This document shows, piece after piece, positions 24,983 through 32,097 of a stretch of 64,000 bases of DNA. Source of the DNA: Clostridiales bacterium (lineage in GTDB: Bacteria > Bacillota > Clostridia > Lachnospirales > Lachnospiraceae); NCBI GenBank assembly GCA_021201535.1, contig JAJQEU010000047.1, positions 1 to 64,000 of the forward strand, given 5' to 3'. The translations under genes and the position numbers were made by a program. The notes beneath the pieces are model-generated. The model made no database searches, had not been told where the DNA came from, and saw only the letters and a list, made by a program, of their open reading frames with translations. How positions within the stretch are numbered: position 1 is the stretch's first letter; every line of letters begins with the position of its first letter.

Positions 24983-26173
24983 ATGGGCTTATATTTAAAT
25001 CCGGGCAACGAAGGTTTTGCGGAGATCAGAAGAGATATCTACGTTGATAAAACCGGTCTGATTGCCTATATAAATGATCTGATTGGCAAGCCAAAGCCGT
25101 TAGTCAGCTTTAGCAGACCAAGACGCTTTGGCAAATCTTATACCGCAAATATGCTGTGTGCTTATTATGACAGGAGTTGTGATTCGCATGTCCTGTTTGA
25201 GGATCTGGAAATCGCGAAATCCGACAGTTTCGAGATTATGATGAATCAGTTTAATGTGATTTCTTTTGATGTGACCGGATTTATTGCTGAATCAAGGGAT
25301 AACGATACAAATGTTATTTCGGAAATTAAGAATTCCATTTTGAAGGAATTAAGGGATTCTTTTCATGAATGTATCGGTGAAGAAGAGAGGAATCTCGGAA
25401 AAGCACTCTACACAGTTGTATCAAAAGGAAACGCAAAATTCGTTTTTGTAATCGATGAATGGGATGCGCTGTTTCGGGAATTTAAGGATGACAAAAAGCT
25501 TCAAAAAGATTATATCCTGTTTTTGCGAAGTATTAAAAATAAAGATCTGACTTCAAAAACTATTGCCGCAGCATACATGACAGGAATTCTTCCGATCAAA
25601 AAATATGGTACGGAATCCGCACTGTCTGATTTTAAAGAATTTTCGATGGCGGATCCGCTTATATTGTCAGAATACGTTGGATTTACCGAGTCGGATGTTC
25701 AGGTACTCTGCAACAGATATCACATCAGTTATGATGAAATGAAACTGTGGTATGACGGCTATTCATTTGAAGATGCAGGATCTGTTTACAGTCCGAATTC
25801 GGTGATAAATGCCATAAAATTCAAAAAATTTCGAAATTACTGGACACAGACGGAAACGTTTGAAAGCCTGAAACGGTATATCGGGGAGAATTATGACGGC
25901 CTCAAAGATGCTATTATATTGATGCTGGGAGGACAGCGTGTCAAAATAGATATCAATACGTTTCAAAACGATATCACTTCTTTTGAAAATAAAGACGATG
26001 TGCTGACATTGCTCATTCATCTTGGATATCTGGCTTATGATCAGCTGAAGGAAGAGGCGTATATTCCCAACCGCGAAGTCGCCGAGGTATTTCGTGTGTC
26101 AACTAAAGGAAGTAAATGGAAAGAAGTAGAGCGGGCTATCTCACAGGCAGAGGGTGTCATTGAACGTGTGTAA
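24983..26173 (+). CDS. AAA-ATPase-like protein lacking its usual C-terminal nuclease domain
   Basis: The N-terminal part matches the AAA-ATPase_like family (often annotated AAA family ATPase / DUF1703): YVDKTGLIAYINDLIG, Walker A-type SRPRRFGKSYTANML, Walker B-type FVFVIDEWDALF, and YMTGILPIKKYG. Full members usually run past 500 aa and end in a PD-(D/E)xK domain. This 396-aa version stops after the family segment YIPNREVAEVFR, so the nuclease domain is absent. The gene is clearly more AT-rich than its neighbours, which suggests transfer. The role of the family is unknown; multicopy members are common in gut anaerobes. AGAAGGAGAACCGGGCTT precedes the ATG. Confidence 0.85.
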   Translation: MGLYLNPGNEGFAEIRRDIYVDKTGLIAYINDLIGKPKPLVSFSRPRRFGKSYTANMLCAYYDRSCDSHVLFEDLEIAKSDSFEIMMNQFNVISFDVTGFIAESRDNDTNVISEIKNSILKELRDSFHECIGEEERNLGKALYTVVSKGNAKFVFVIDEWDALFREFKDDKKLQKDYILFLRSIKNKDLTSKTIAAAYMTGILPIKKYGTESALSDFKEFSMADPLILSEYVGFTESDVQVLCNRYHISYDEMKLWYDGYSFEDAGSVYSPNSVINAIKFKKFRNYWTQTETFESLKRYIGENYDGLKDAIILMLGGQRVKIDINTFQNDITSFENKDDVLTLLIHLGYLAYDQLKEEAYIPNREVAEVFRVSTKGSKWKEVERAISQAEGVIERV

Positions 26174-26314
26174 GTTGTATTGTTCCCGGATATGACACTG
26201 AGGATTGCACCGCTTTGAAGATCAGGATCGTTTCATGAAGAAATTGTAAGGGAGACGGGCAGAACAGCCTGAGAATTAAGAAGCAGCTGCGAGGCGGAAT
26301 GCGGGAGGGTTTTA

Positions 26315-27148
26315 ATGGAAGTGGAGAAACGGATGAATGGACGAATAATTCGCGGCACCCTTTGCCTGCTCGTAATGACGCTTCTGTTGGGTGGCTGCGG
26401 AAATGTAAAGACCGTCTCGAAACCGGATACAAACGACTGGCAGAGCTGGCGCATTGGCGTGCCGCTCGCGTGGAGTTCAGACTACTACCTGACCACGAAT
26501 GCGGATATACCGAGTACAAATCTTTACCGCTATGACAGCGCGGGCGACTGTATCATGGCTCTGAAATTCGGATATATAGACGCGATCGCGGTGGATTCGC
26601 TCTATTCGTATGAAGTGCTGCAGCAATATTCTGAATTTGAAGTGCTGGATGAGCCAATCGGAGACGACGCGATTGTCGCCTATGTTACGCCGACGCGCGC
26701 GGACCTGCTGGAAGAGATCAACAGGTATATCCCGGTTTTCCGGGACAGCGAGGCGTATGAGGACTTATATGCCCGCGCCAACGCGGAGGATTTTGTCCCG
26801 GATATGGATATTCCGGTGTGCGAGGATGGCGAAGTGATCCGGGTCGGAATTGATACGTCGTCGGGCAACTATCCCTATACCTATTATGACTTCGGGTCAA
26901 GCGAGCCTCAGGGCGTTGACATTGAATTCATTGCGCATTTTGCCGCTGAGTATGGCTATCGGATCGAGTGGGTGGATGGATCCTGGGACGCGGGAGCGAT
27001 CGCGGTCACGAACGGGGATATTGATATTTTCGTGTGCGCGGTATCCGAATATTATGTGGAAGAAACCGAATTAACAGGCGCATGTCTGTGTTCAGATGCT
27101 TATTTTGACCTGGAGCTGGTACTGATTGTACGGTCGGATGAGTCATAA
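26315..27148 (+). CDS. ABC transporter substrate-binding lipoprotein with unusual lobe order
   Basis: The 277-aa protein has a lipoprotein signal (LVMTLLLGGCG). Two SBP_bac_3-like segments follow, but in reverse order. Residues about 45-150 (WRIGVPLAWSS, DCIMALKFGYIDAIAVDS, LLEEINRYI) look like lobe II of a polar amino-acid binding protein. Residues about 172-272 (VIRVGIDTSSGNYPYTYYDF, GVDIEFIAHFAAEYGYRIEW, GDIDIFVCAVS) look like lobe I. The product may be a circular permutation or the joined halves of a tandem pair. GGGAGGG lies 6 nt before the ATG. It is first of a three-gene transporter operon. Confidence 0.75.
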   Translation: MEVEKRMNGRIIRGTLCLLVMTLLLGGCGNVKTVSKPDTNDWQSWRIGVPLAWSSDYYLTTNADIPSTNLYRYDSAGDCIMALKFGYIDAIAVDSLYSYEVLQQYSEFEVLDEPIGDDAIVAYVTPTRADLLEEINRYIPVFRDSEAYEDLYARANAEDFVPDMDIPVCEDGEVIRVGIDTSSGNYPYTYYDFGSSEPQGVDIEFIAHFAAEYGYRIEWVDGSWDAGAIAVTNGDIDIFVCAVSEYYVEETELTGACLCSDAYFDLELVLIVRSDES

Positions 27149-27190
27149 AACGCCTGACACAGGCAGAACCATGGATATGAGGAGAAAATA

Positions 27191-27883
27191 ATGGGTCTGA
27201 TTACATATCTTCAGGACGCGATTTACTGGAACCTGATATATGAAAGCCGGTACCAGCTGATTGTATCCGGGCTTTGGATTACGCTGCTTCTGACATTCGC
27301 GTCCTTTTTCTTTGGGACGCTCTTCGGGATGCTGTTCTGTATGGCGAAGGGGAGCAAAAACAGGGTTCTCCGAGGACTCTGCAACATATTCACAGGGTTG
27401 TTGGTCAAGCTCCCGCCGCTGATGCTCTTAATGATTTTTGCTTATCTGATTCTGGCCGGGACCGGCCTGAGTTCTGTCGTGATCGCCATCATCACCTTTA
27501 CTCTGAAATGTTCGGCGCACCTGGCAGAAATGTTCCGCTCTGCCGTGGATTCTGTGGAAAAGGGCGAGATAGAGGCGGCGCGCACGCTGGGCTATTCGAA
27601 ATGGCAGGCTTTCTTCCGTGTCGTATTCCCACAGGCGGTGCATCAGGTGATGCCTTTGTATAAAACACAGTTTGTCCTCACCATGCAGGACACTTCAGTC
27701 GTCAGTCTTCTGGCGATTCAGGATATGACCCGCGCAGTAACGATTATCACCTCCCGCACGATGGATCCGATCATCGCGCTGGTGATTACCTCGGTCATTT
27801 ACCTGCTGCTCGGCTTTGCGGCAAACCGGATGCTGGGGGCAGCTGACCGGAACAGGCATTTTAAGAACACGGAGCTGATGTAA
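27191..27883 (+). CDS. Amino-acid ABC transporter permease
   Basis: This 230-aa inner-membrane permease of the HisM/GlnP family has about five membrane segments. The coupling-helix EAA region is GEIEAARTLGYSKWQAFFRVVFPQA (shown here as GEIEAARTLGYSKWQ and FRVVFPQA, about 125-150). The N-terminal segment YQLIVSGLWITLLLTFAS is typical. It forms a pore, probably as a homodimer, for a polar amino acid of unknown identity. ATGAGGAGAAAATA precedes the ATG. The stop is 1 nt before the ATPase ATG. Confidence 0.92.
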   Translation: MGLITYLQDAIYWNLIYESRYQLIVSGLWITLLLTFASFFFGTLFGMLFCMAKGSKNRVLRGLCNIFTGLLVKLPPLMLLMIFAYLILAGTGLSSVVIAIITFTLKCSAHLAEMFRSAVDSVEKGEIEAARTLGYSKWQAFFRVVFPQAVHQVMPLYKTQFVLTMQDTSVVSLLAIQDMTRAVTIITSRTMDPIIALVITSVIYLLLGFAANRMLGAADRNRHFKNTELM

Positions 27884-27884
27884 A

Positions 27885-28961
27885 ATGGCAATGATAAAGA
27901 TCGAAAACCTTTGTAAGTCCTATGGCAGCAACCTGGTATTTCACGACATAAATGTTGATATTGACCAGGGCGACTGCATTTCTGTGATCGGACCCTCCGG
28001 CTGTGGGAAAAGCACTTTCCTGCGTTGTATCAATCTCCTGGAGACGCCGACCTCCGGCCGTGTATTTATCGACGGTGAGGAAATCACCGCGAAAAAAGCG
28101 CCGCTGGATCGGATTCGCCGGAAAATGGGCATGGTCTACCAGAGCTTTAACCTGTTTTCCCATAAGACAGTCCTGGAAAATGTCATGATGGCTCCCATGC
28201 AGTTGAAAGGCCTGTCACAAAAAGACGCTTATATACTCGCCATGGATTGCCTGACACAGGTCGGTATGGCGGAGCGGGTCGATTATATGCCATCCCAGCT
28301 CTCCGGCGGTCAGAAGCAGCGCGCAGCGATCGCCCGCTGTGTCGCGATGAAGCCGGAAATTATCCTGTTTGACGAGCCGACCTCCGCTCTGGATCCGACG
28401 ATGGTGGACGAGGTGCTCGCGGTCATCCGCAGGCTCGTGAACAGCGGTATGACCTGCGTCATTGTGACACATGAGATGAATTTCGCGAAAGCGATCAGCA
28501 CCCGCGTGATTTACATGGATGAAAAAGGGATCTATGAGATGGGACCGCCAGCCCAGATTTTTGACAATCCGCAGAGAAAAAAGACCCGTGCCTTTATCAA
28601 TCGCCTGAAGGTCTATAGCAGTACCATCACCGAGCGTAATTTTGATATCTATGACCTGAACGCGGGCGCGGCAGAGTTCTGCAAAAAACAGTTCGCGTCA
28701 GAGAAACAGACCTACCAGGTGCAGCTCGCGCTGGAAGAGCTTCTGGTACATATTATCATTCCTCAGCTGAAGGCGGAAAAGATAGCGGTCGAGGTGACTT
28801 TGGAATATAATTCGAAGGACAGCGTCCTTGCCGTCTGCGTCTCCGCCGGAGAAGAGATTACCCTCCAAAGCGGAGACGAAGACAGCCTGTCCGTGATGCT
28901 GCTGGAGGGCATCTGTTCCAGGATTCTGCAGGAGGAGCAATGCATACGGCTGTTTTTATGA
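27885..28961 (+). CDS. Amino-acid ABC transporter ATPase with RsbW-like C-terminal extension
   Basis: Residues 1-240 form a GlnQ-type ATPase: Walker A GPSGCGKST, Q-loop YQSFNLF, signature LSGGQKQR, Walker B IILFDEPTSALD and H-loop THEMNFA. GlnQ proteins end near 245 aa; this one is 358 aa. The extra region (about 250-358) contains YQVQLALEELLVHIIIPQL and later VLAVCVSAGEEI, resembling the N-box and G-region of RsbW/HATPase_c_2 serine kinase folds, though the usual D-x-G-x-G is not preserved (DSLSVMLLEGICSRIL). A regulatory role is inferred. It is last in the operon and directly follows the permease. Confidence 0.8.
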   Translation: MAMIKIENLCKSYGSNLVFHDINVDIDQGDCISVIGPSGCGKSTFLRCINLLETPTSGRVFIDGEEITAKKAPLDRIRRKMGMVYQSFNLFSHKTVLENVMMAPMQLKGLSQKDAYILAMDCLTQVGMAERVDYMPSQLSGGQKQRAAIARCVAMKPEIILFDEPTSALDPTMVDEVLAVIRRLVNSGMTCVIVTHEMNFAKAISTRVIYMDEKGIYEMGPPAQIFDNPQRKKTRAFINRLKVYSSTITERNFDIYDLNAGAAEFCKKQFASEKQTYQVQLALEELLVHIIIPQLKAEKIAVEVTLEYNSKDSVLAVCVSAGEEITLQSGDEDSLSVMLLEGICSRILQEEQCIRLFL

Positions 28962-28998
28962 GACCATCAGGTCACTGGGCTACGGTCAGGCTTTTAGA

Positions 28999-29055
28999 GC
29001 CTGCGATTCGCGTATCAGGCGGTGCAGGATGCATAAGTTATTGATCGACAGTTCC
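28999..29055. repeat. dispersed repeat, copy 2 of a pair
   Basis: GCCTGCGATTCGCGTATCAG (28999-29018) followed by GGTGCAGGATGCATAAGTTA matches the copy at 19849-19905 at most positions and ends in CAGTTCCTTA. It lies in a 234-bp gap that otherwise holds only the promoter for the next gene. Confidence 0.5.
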
Positions 29056-29101
29056 TTACTCCTCCCGGCCCGGGAAAACCCTGCAGCAATGTAAACGGGA
29101 C

Positions 29102-29130
29102 TTTACACAGGTCCGGAAAACAGTTATAAT
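29102..29130 (+). promoter_or_regulatory. promoter for the COG2509 flavoprotein gene
   Basis: TTTACA (29102-29107), 17-bp spacer and a perfect TATAAT (29125-29130), about 65 bp before the ATG. Confidence 0.65.
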
Positions 29131-29195
29131 AGGCGGAAATGGTTGCTTTGCAATCATCATATCCATGAAAGTTTTATGCTGGAGAAAACGCATTT

Positions 29196-30860
29196 ATGAC
29201 GAAGATCATTCGTGTGTCGCAGATCGCGGTTCCGCTGCGGCATGACATGGAACAGGTCTTTCAGAAGGCCTGCCGCACAGCCGGCATCCGAGACCGGGAT
29301 GTATGCCGGTACCGGATTGCAAAACAGTCGGTTGACGCCAGACATAAGGAAGATTTAAAATACATTTACTCGATCGACCTGACGATCGGAGATCATACAT
29401 CTTTTAAACGGAAGGATGGCCGCGTGCAGGAGATCACTCCCGTGGCATATCATCCGAAGGCAGGCGGGAATCTCCCGATGGCCGCGCCTGTCGCCGTGAT
29501 CGGTTCCGGTCCTGCCGGTCTTTTCTGTGCTTATCTGCTGGCAAAGTACGGTTATCGGCCGATTGTTTTTGAGCGCGGGAAACGTGTGGACGAGAGACAG
29601 GCTGACGTGGAGCGCTTCTGGAACGGAGGCGCGCTGCTCCCGGAATCGAATGTCCAGTTCGGGGAGGGCGGAGCCGGCACCTTTTCGGACGGAAAGCTGA
29701 ACACACTCGTAAAGGATAAATATGGAAGAAACCGTTTTGTCCTGGAGACGTTCGTTTCCTGCGGCGCCCCGGAGGACATTCTATACGTAAACCGGCCGCA
29801 TATCGGCACGGACATTCTGCGAGCCGTCGTCTCAAATATGCGGAATGAGATTCTGCGTATGGGCGGGCTTTTTTATTTTTCATCAAAAATAACAGATCTG
29901 ATGATCATGAATCATCGGCTCTGTGCGCTTGAAATCAATCAGGAAGAACGCATCCCGGTCTCCGCAGCTGTGCTGGCAATCGGACACAGCGCGCGAGATA
30001 CCTTTGAAATGCTGCGGAAACGCGGCGTAGCGATGGAGTCCAAGCCTTTCGCAATCGGCATGCGCGTGGAGCATCCGCAGGATGAGATCGACCGGAGTCA
30101 GTACGGCGCGGAGGCGGATCTGTCCCTTCTGCCGACGGCTTCCTATAAGCTGACGCACCGCGCCTCAAACGGCAGGAGCGTCTATTCTTTCTGCATGTGT
30201 CCGGGCGGGTATGTAGTCAACGCGTCCTCCGAACCGGAACGACTGGCCGTCAACGGGATGAGCTATCATGCCAGAGACAGCCGGAACGCGAACAGCGCGA
30301 TCATCGTCTCGGTCACGCCGGAGGATTTTCCGGATCCGGCCGACCCGCTGTCCGGCGTGGCGTTTCAGAGAAAACTGGAGGAGAAGGCATGGAGAGCCGG
30401 AGGCGGGAAGATACCGCAGCAGCGCTTTGGGGATTTCGAGTCAGGTATTTTTCAGACAGATTTAAATTTTGCTACGAATGGCTCCTCATCTGAGAATGGC
30501 AATTTTTCGGAAAACGATGCAGTGGATCAGATAAAAATCCGAACGGCTTTTTCAACCTGTACGAAAGGTCCGGCTGCAGCGGCAAATCTGCGTGATATTT
30601 TCCCAAATGACATCTCGGAAGCCTTCATTGAGGGAATGCATGCGTTTTCCCGCAAAATACCCGGTTTTGACCGGGAGGATGCGATTCTCTCCGCTGTGGA
30701 GAGCCGAACCTCATCCCCGGTGCGTATCGTGAGGGGAGAGGATTTCCAGAGCAATGTCCGGGGATTATATCCGTGCGGAGAGGGAGCCGGATATGCCGGC
30801 GGGATCATGTCGGCGGCAATGGACGGACTGAAAGCGGCGGAAGCAATCATGAATACATGA
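29196..30860 (+). CDS. FAD-dependent oxidoreductase, COG2509 family
   Basis: This 554-aa flavoprotein opens with a small N-terminal domain (IIRVSQIAVPLRHDMEQV, about 1-85) typical of COG2509 dehydrogenases, then has the FAD site VAVIGSGPAGLFCAYLLA (about 99). Further family blocks are ESNVQFGEGGAGTFSDGKLN, LAIGHSARDTFEML and LYPCGEGAGYAGGIMSAA. No substrate is established. An insertion near residue 430 (GSSSENGNFSENDAVDQI) is Ser/Asn-rich. No strong ribosome site precedes the ATG (GGAGAAAACGCATTT is the best). Confidence 0.9.
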   Translation: MTKIIRVSQIAVPLRHDMEQVFQKACRTAGIRDRDVCRYRIAKQSVDARHKEDLKYIYSIDLTIGDHTSFKRKDGRVQEITPVAYHPKAGGNLPMAAPVAVIGSGPAGLFCAYLLAKYGYRPIVFERGKRVDERQADVERFWNGGALLPESNVQFGEGGAGTFSDGKLNTLVKDKYGRNRFVLETFVSCGAPEDILYVNRPHIGTDILRAVVSNMRNEILRMGGLFYFSSKITDLMIMNHRLCALEINQEERIPVSAAVLAIGHSARDTFEMLRKRGVAMESKPFAIGMRVEHPQDEIDRSQYGAEADLSLLPTASYKLTHRASNGRSVYSFCMCPGGYVVNASSEPERLAVNGMSYHARDSRNANSAIIVSVTPEDFPDPADPLSGVAFQRKLEEKAWRAGGGKIPQQRFGDFESGIFQTDLNFATNGSSSENGNFSENDAVDQIKIRTAFSTCTKGPAAAANLRDIFPNDISEAFIEGMHAFSRKIPGFDREDAILSAVESRTSSPVRIVRGEDFQSNVRGLYPCGEGAGYAGGIMSAAMDGLKAAEAIMNT

Positions 30861-30861
30861 G

Positions 30862-30958
30862 CGCAAGCGAGAAGAATGCGCTTGCGCATTCGGCGAACGG
30901 CGAAATGATATCATGAATCGCAGATTCATGATATCATATGAGCGAGCCAACGGCTCGC
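30862..30958. repeat. cluster of three hairpins upstream of mutS
   Basis: Three perfect inverted repeats follow one another: GCGCAAGCG/CGCTTGCGC (30862-30888), ATGATATCATGAATC / GATTCATGATATCAT with a 3-nt loop (30905-30937), and GCGAGCC-AAC-GGCTCGC (30942-30958). None is followed by a T run. They lie between the flavoprotein stop and mutS. Confidence 0.7.
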
Positions 30959-31025
30959 GACTAAGCACGGTAGAGTTAATGACAGACTAAGCACGGCAGA
31001 GTTAATGACAGACTAAGCACGGCGG
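30959..31025 (+). repeat. 26-bp tandem repeat, 2.6 copies
   Basis: Units beginning GACTAAGCACGG and ending GTTAATGACA occur at 30959-30984 and 30985-31010, with a partial third at 31011-31025. The two full units differ at one base (T/C). The array ends about 45 bp before the mutS ATG. Confidence 0.85.
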
Positions 31026-31068
31026 ATTTCTCGATATTGCAGCAGTGTATTAATAAGGAGGAACTTCT

Positions 31069-32097
31069 TTGACATACGAACAGATTGACACCGAAAAACT
31101 GACGCCCATGATGACGCAGTATCTTGAGACAAAAAAGGAATATCCCGGCTGCATCCTGTTTTATCGTCTCGGGGATTTCTATGAAATGTTTTTTGACGAC
31201 GCCGTCACAGTTTCTCAGGAGTTGGAGCTGACGCTGACCGGAAAAAGCTGCGGCCTGGATGAGCGCGCCCCCATGTGCGGCGTACCCTTTCACGCGGTGG
31301 ATGGGTATCTGACCCGTCTGGTCTCGAAGGGATATAAGGTCGCCATCTGCGAGCAGGTGGAGGATCCGAAGCTGGCGAAGGGGCTCGTGCGCCGGGAGGT
31401 GGTGCGCATTGTGACGCCGGGAACGAACCTTGACACAAATGCGCTGGATGAGAGCAAAAACAATTATATCATGAGTATTGTGTATGTGGATTCGAGATAC
31501 GGGATTTCCGTAGCGGATGTGACGACCGGAGATTTTTTTGTGACGGAACTGGATTCGGAACGGAAGCTGCTGGATGAAATCAGCAAATATGTTCCGTCCG
31601 AGATCATCTGCAATGAACCGTTCCTGATGAGCGGGATCGATCTGGAGGACCTGCGCCACCGCATGGGCATTGCGGTCTACGCGCTGGATGCCGGATATTT
31701 CGACGATGCCGCCGCATGCCGGACATTGCTGGATCATTTTCACATGAATCACACAGCCGAACTGGGTCTTTCGGATTACGACTGCGGTATTCTGGCCGCC
31801 GGTTCCCTGCTGAACTATTTAAAGGAGCTGCAGAAAACGGATCTTTCCCATATGACAAAGCTCGTGCCCTATGTCACGGGTAAATATATGATTCTGGACA
31901 GCACGACCCGGAGAAATCTGGAGCTTACGGAGACGCTCCGCGAAAAACAAAAGCGCGGCTCTCTGCTCTGGGTGCTGGACAGCACGAAGACCGCCATGGG
32001 AGCCAGAACCCTGCGCGCTTATATCGAACAGCCGCTGATCGAAAAGGCAGAGATCGAACGGCGCCTGGACGCGGTAGCCGAACTCAAAAAAACATGA
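31069..32097 (+). CDS. mutS: DNA mismatch repair protein MutS, N-terminal part (frameshifted)
   Basis: This reading frame encodes the MutS mismatch-recognition domain (MTPMMTQYLETKKEYP-like start, LFYRLGDFYEMFFDDA with the Phe-x-Glu mismatch motif FYEMF, APMCGVPFHA), the connector domain and the first part of the core (RNLELTETLREKQKRGSLLW). It stops after RRLDAVAELKKT at a TGA. An A7 run at 32086-32092 precedes the stop; one extra A would continue directly into the next frame (AELKKNMITREELREYL). Full MutS is about 870-890 aa; the two parts total 888. AAGGAGGAACTTC precedes the ATG at 31069... read here as start MTYEQIDTEKLTPMM. Confidence 0.9.
   Translation: MTYEQIDTEKLTPMMTQYLETKKEYPGCILFYRLGDFYEMFFDDAVTVSQELELTLTGKSCGLDERAPMCGVPFHAVDGYLTRLVSKGYKVAICEQVEDPKLAKGLVRREVVRIVTPGTNLDTNALDESKNNYIMSIVYVDSRYGISVADVTTGDFFVTELDSERKLLDEISKYVPSEIICNEPFLMSGIDLEDLRHRMGIAVYALDAGYFDDAAACRTLLDHFHMNHTAELGLSDYDCGILAAGSLLNYLKELQKTDLSHMTKLVPYVTGKYMILDSTTRRNLELTETLREKQKRGSLLWVLDSTKTAMGARTLRAYIEQPLIEKAEIERRLDAVAELKKT

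Noticed and set aside
30959-31025. Possible CRISPR array
   Set aside because: The 26-bp units are directly joined with no spacers, and no cas gene is present.
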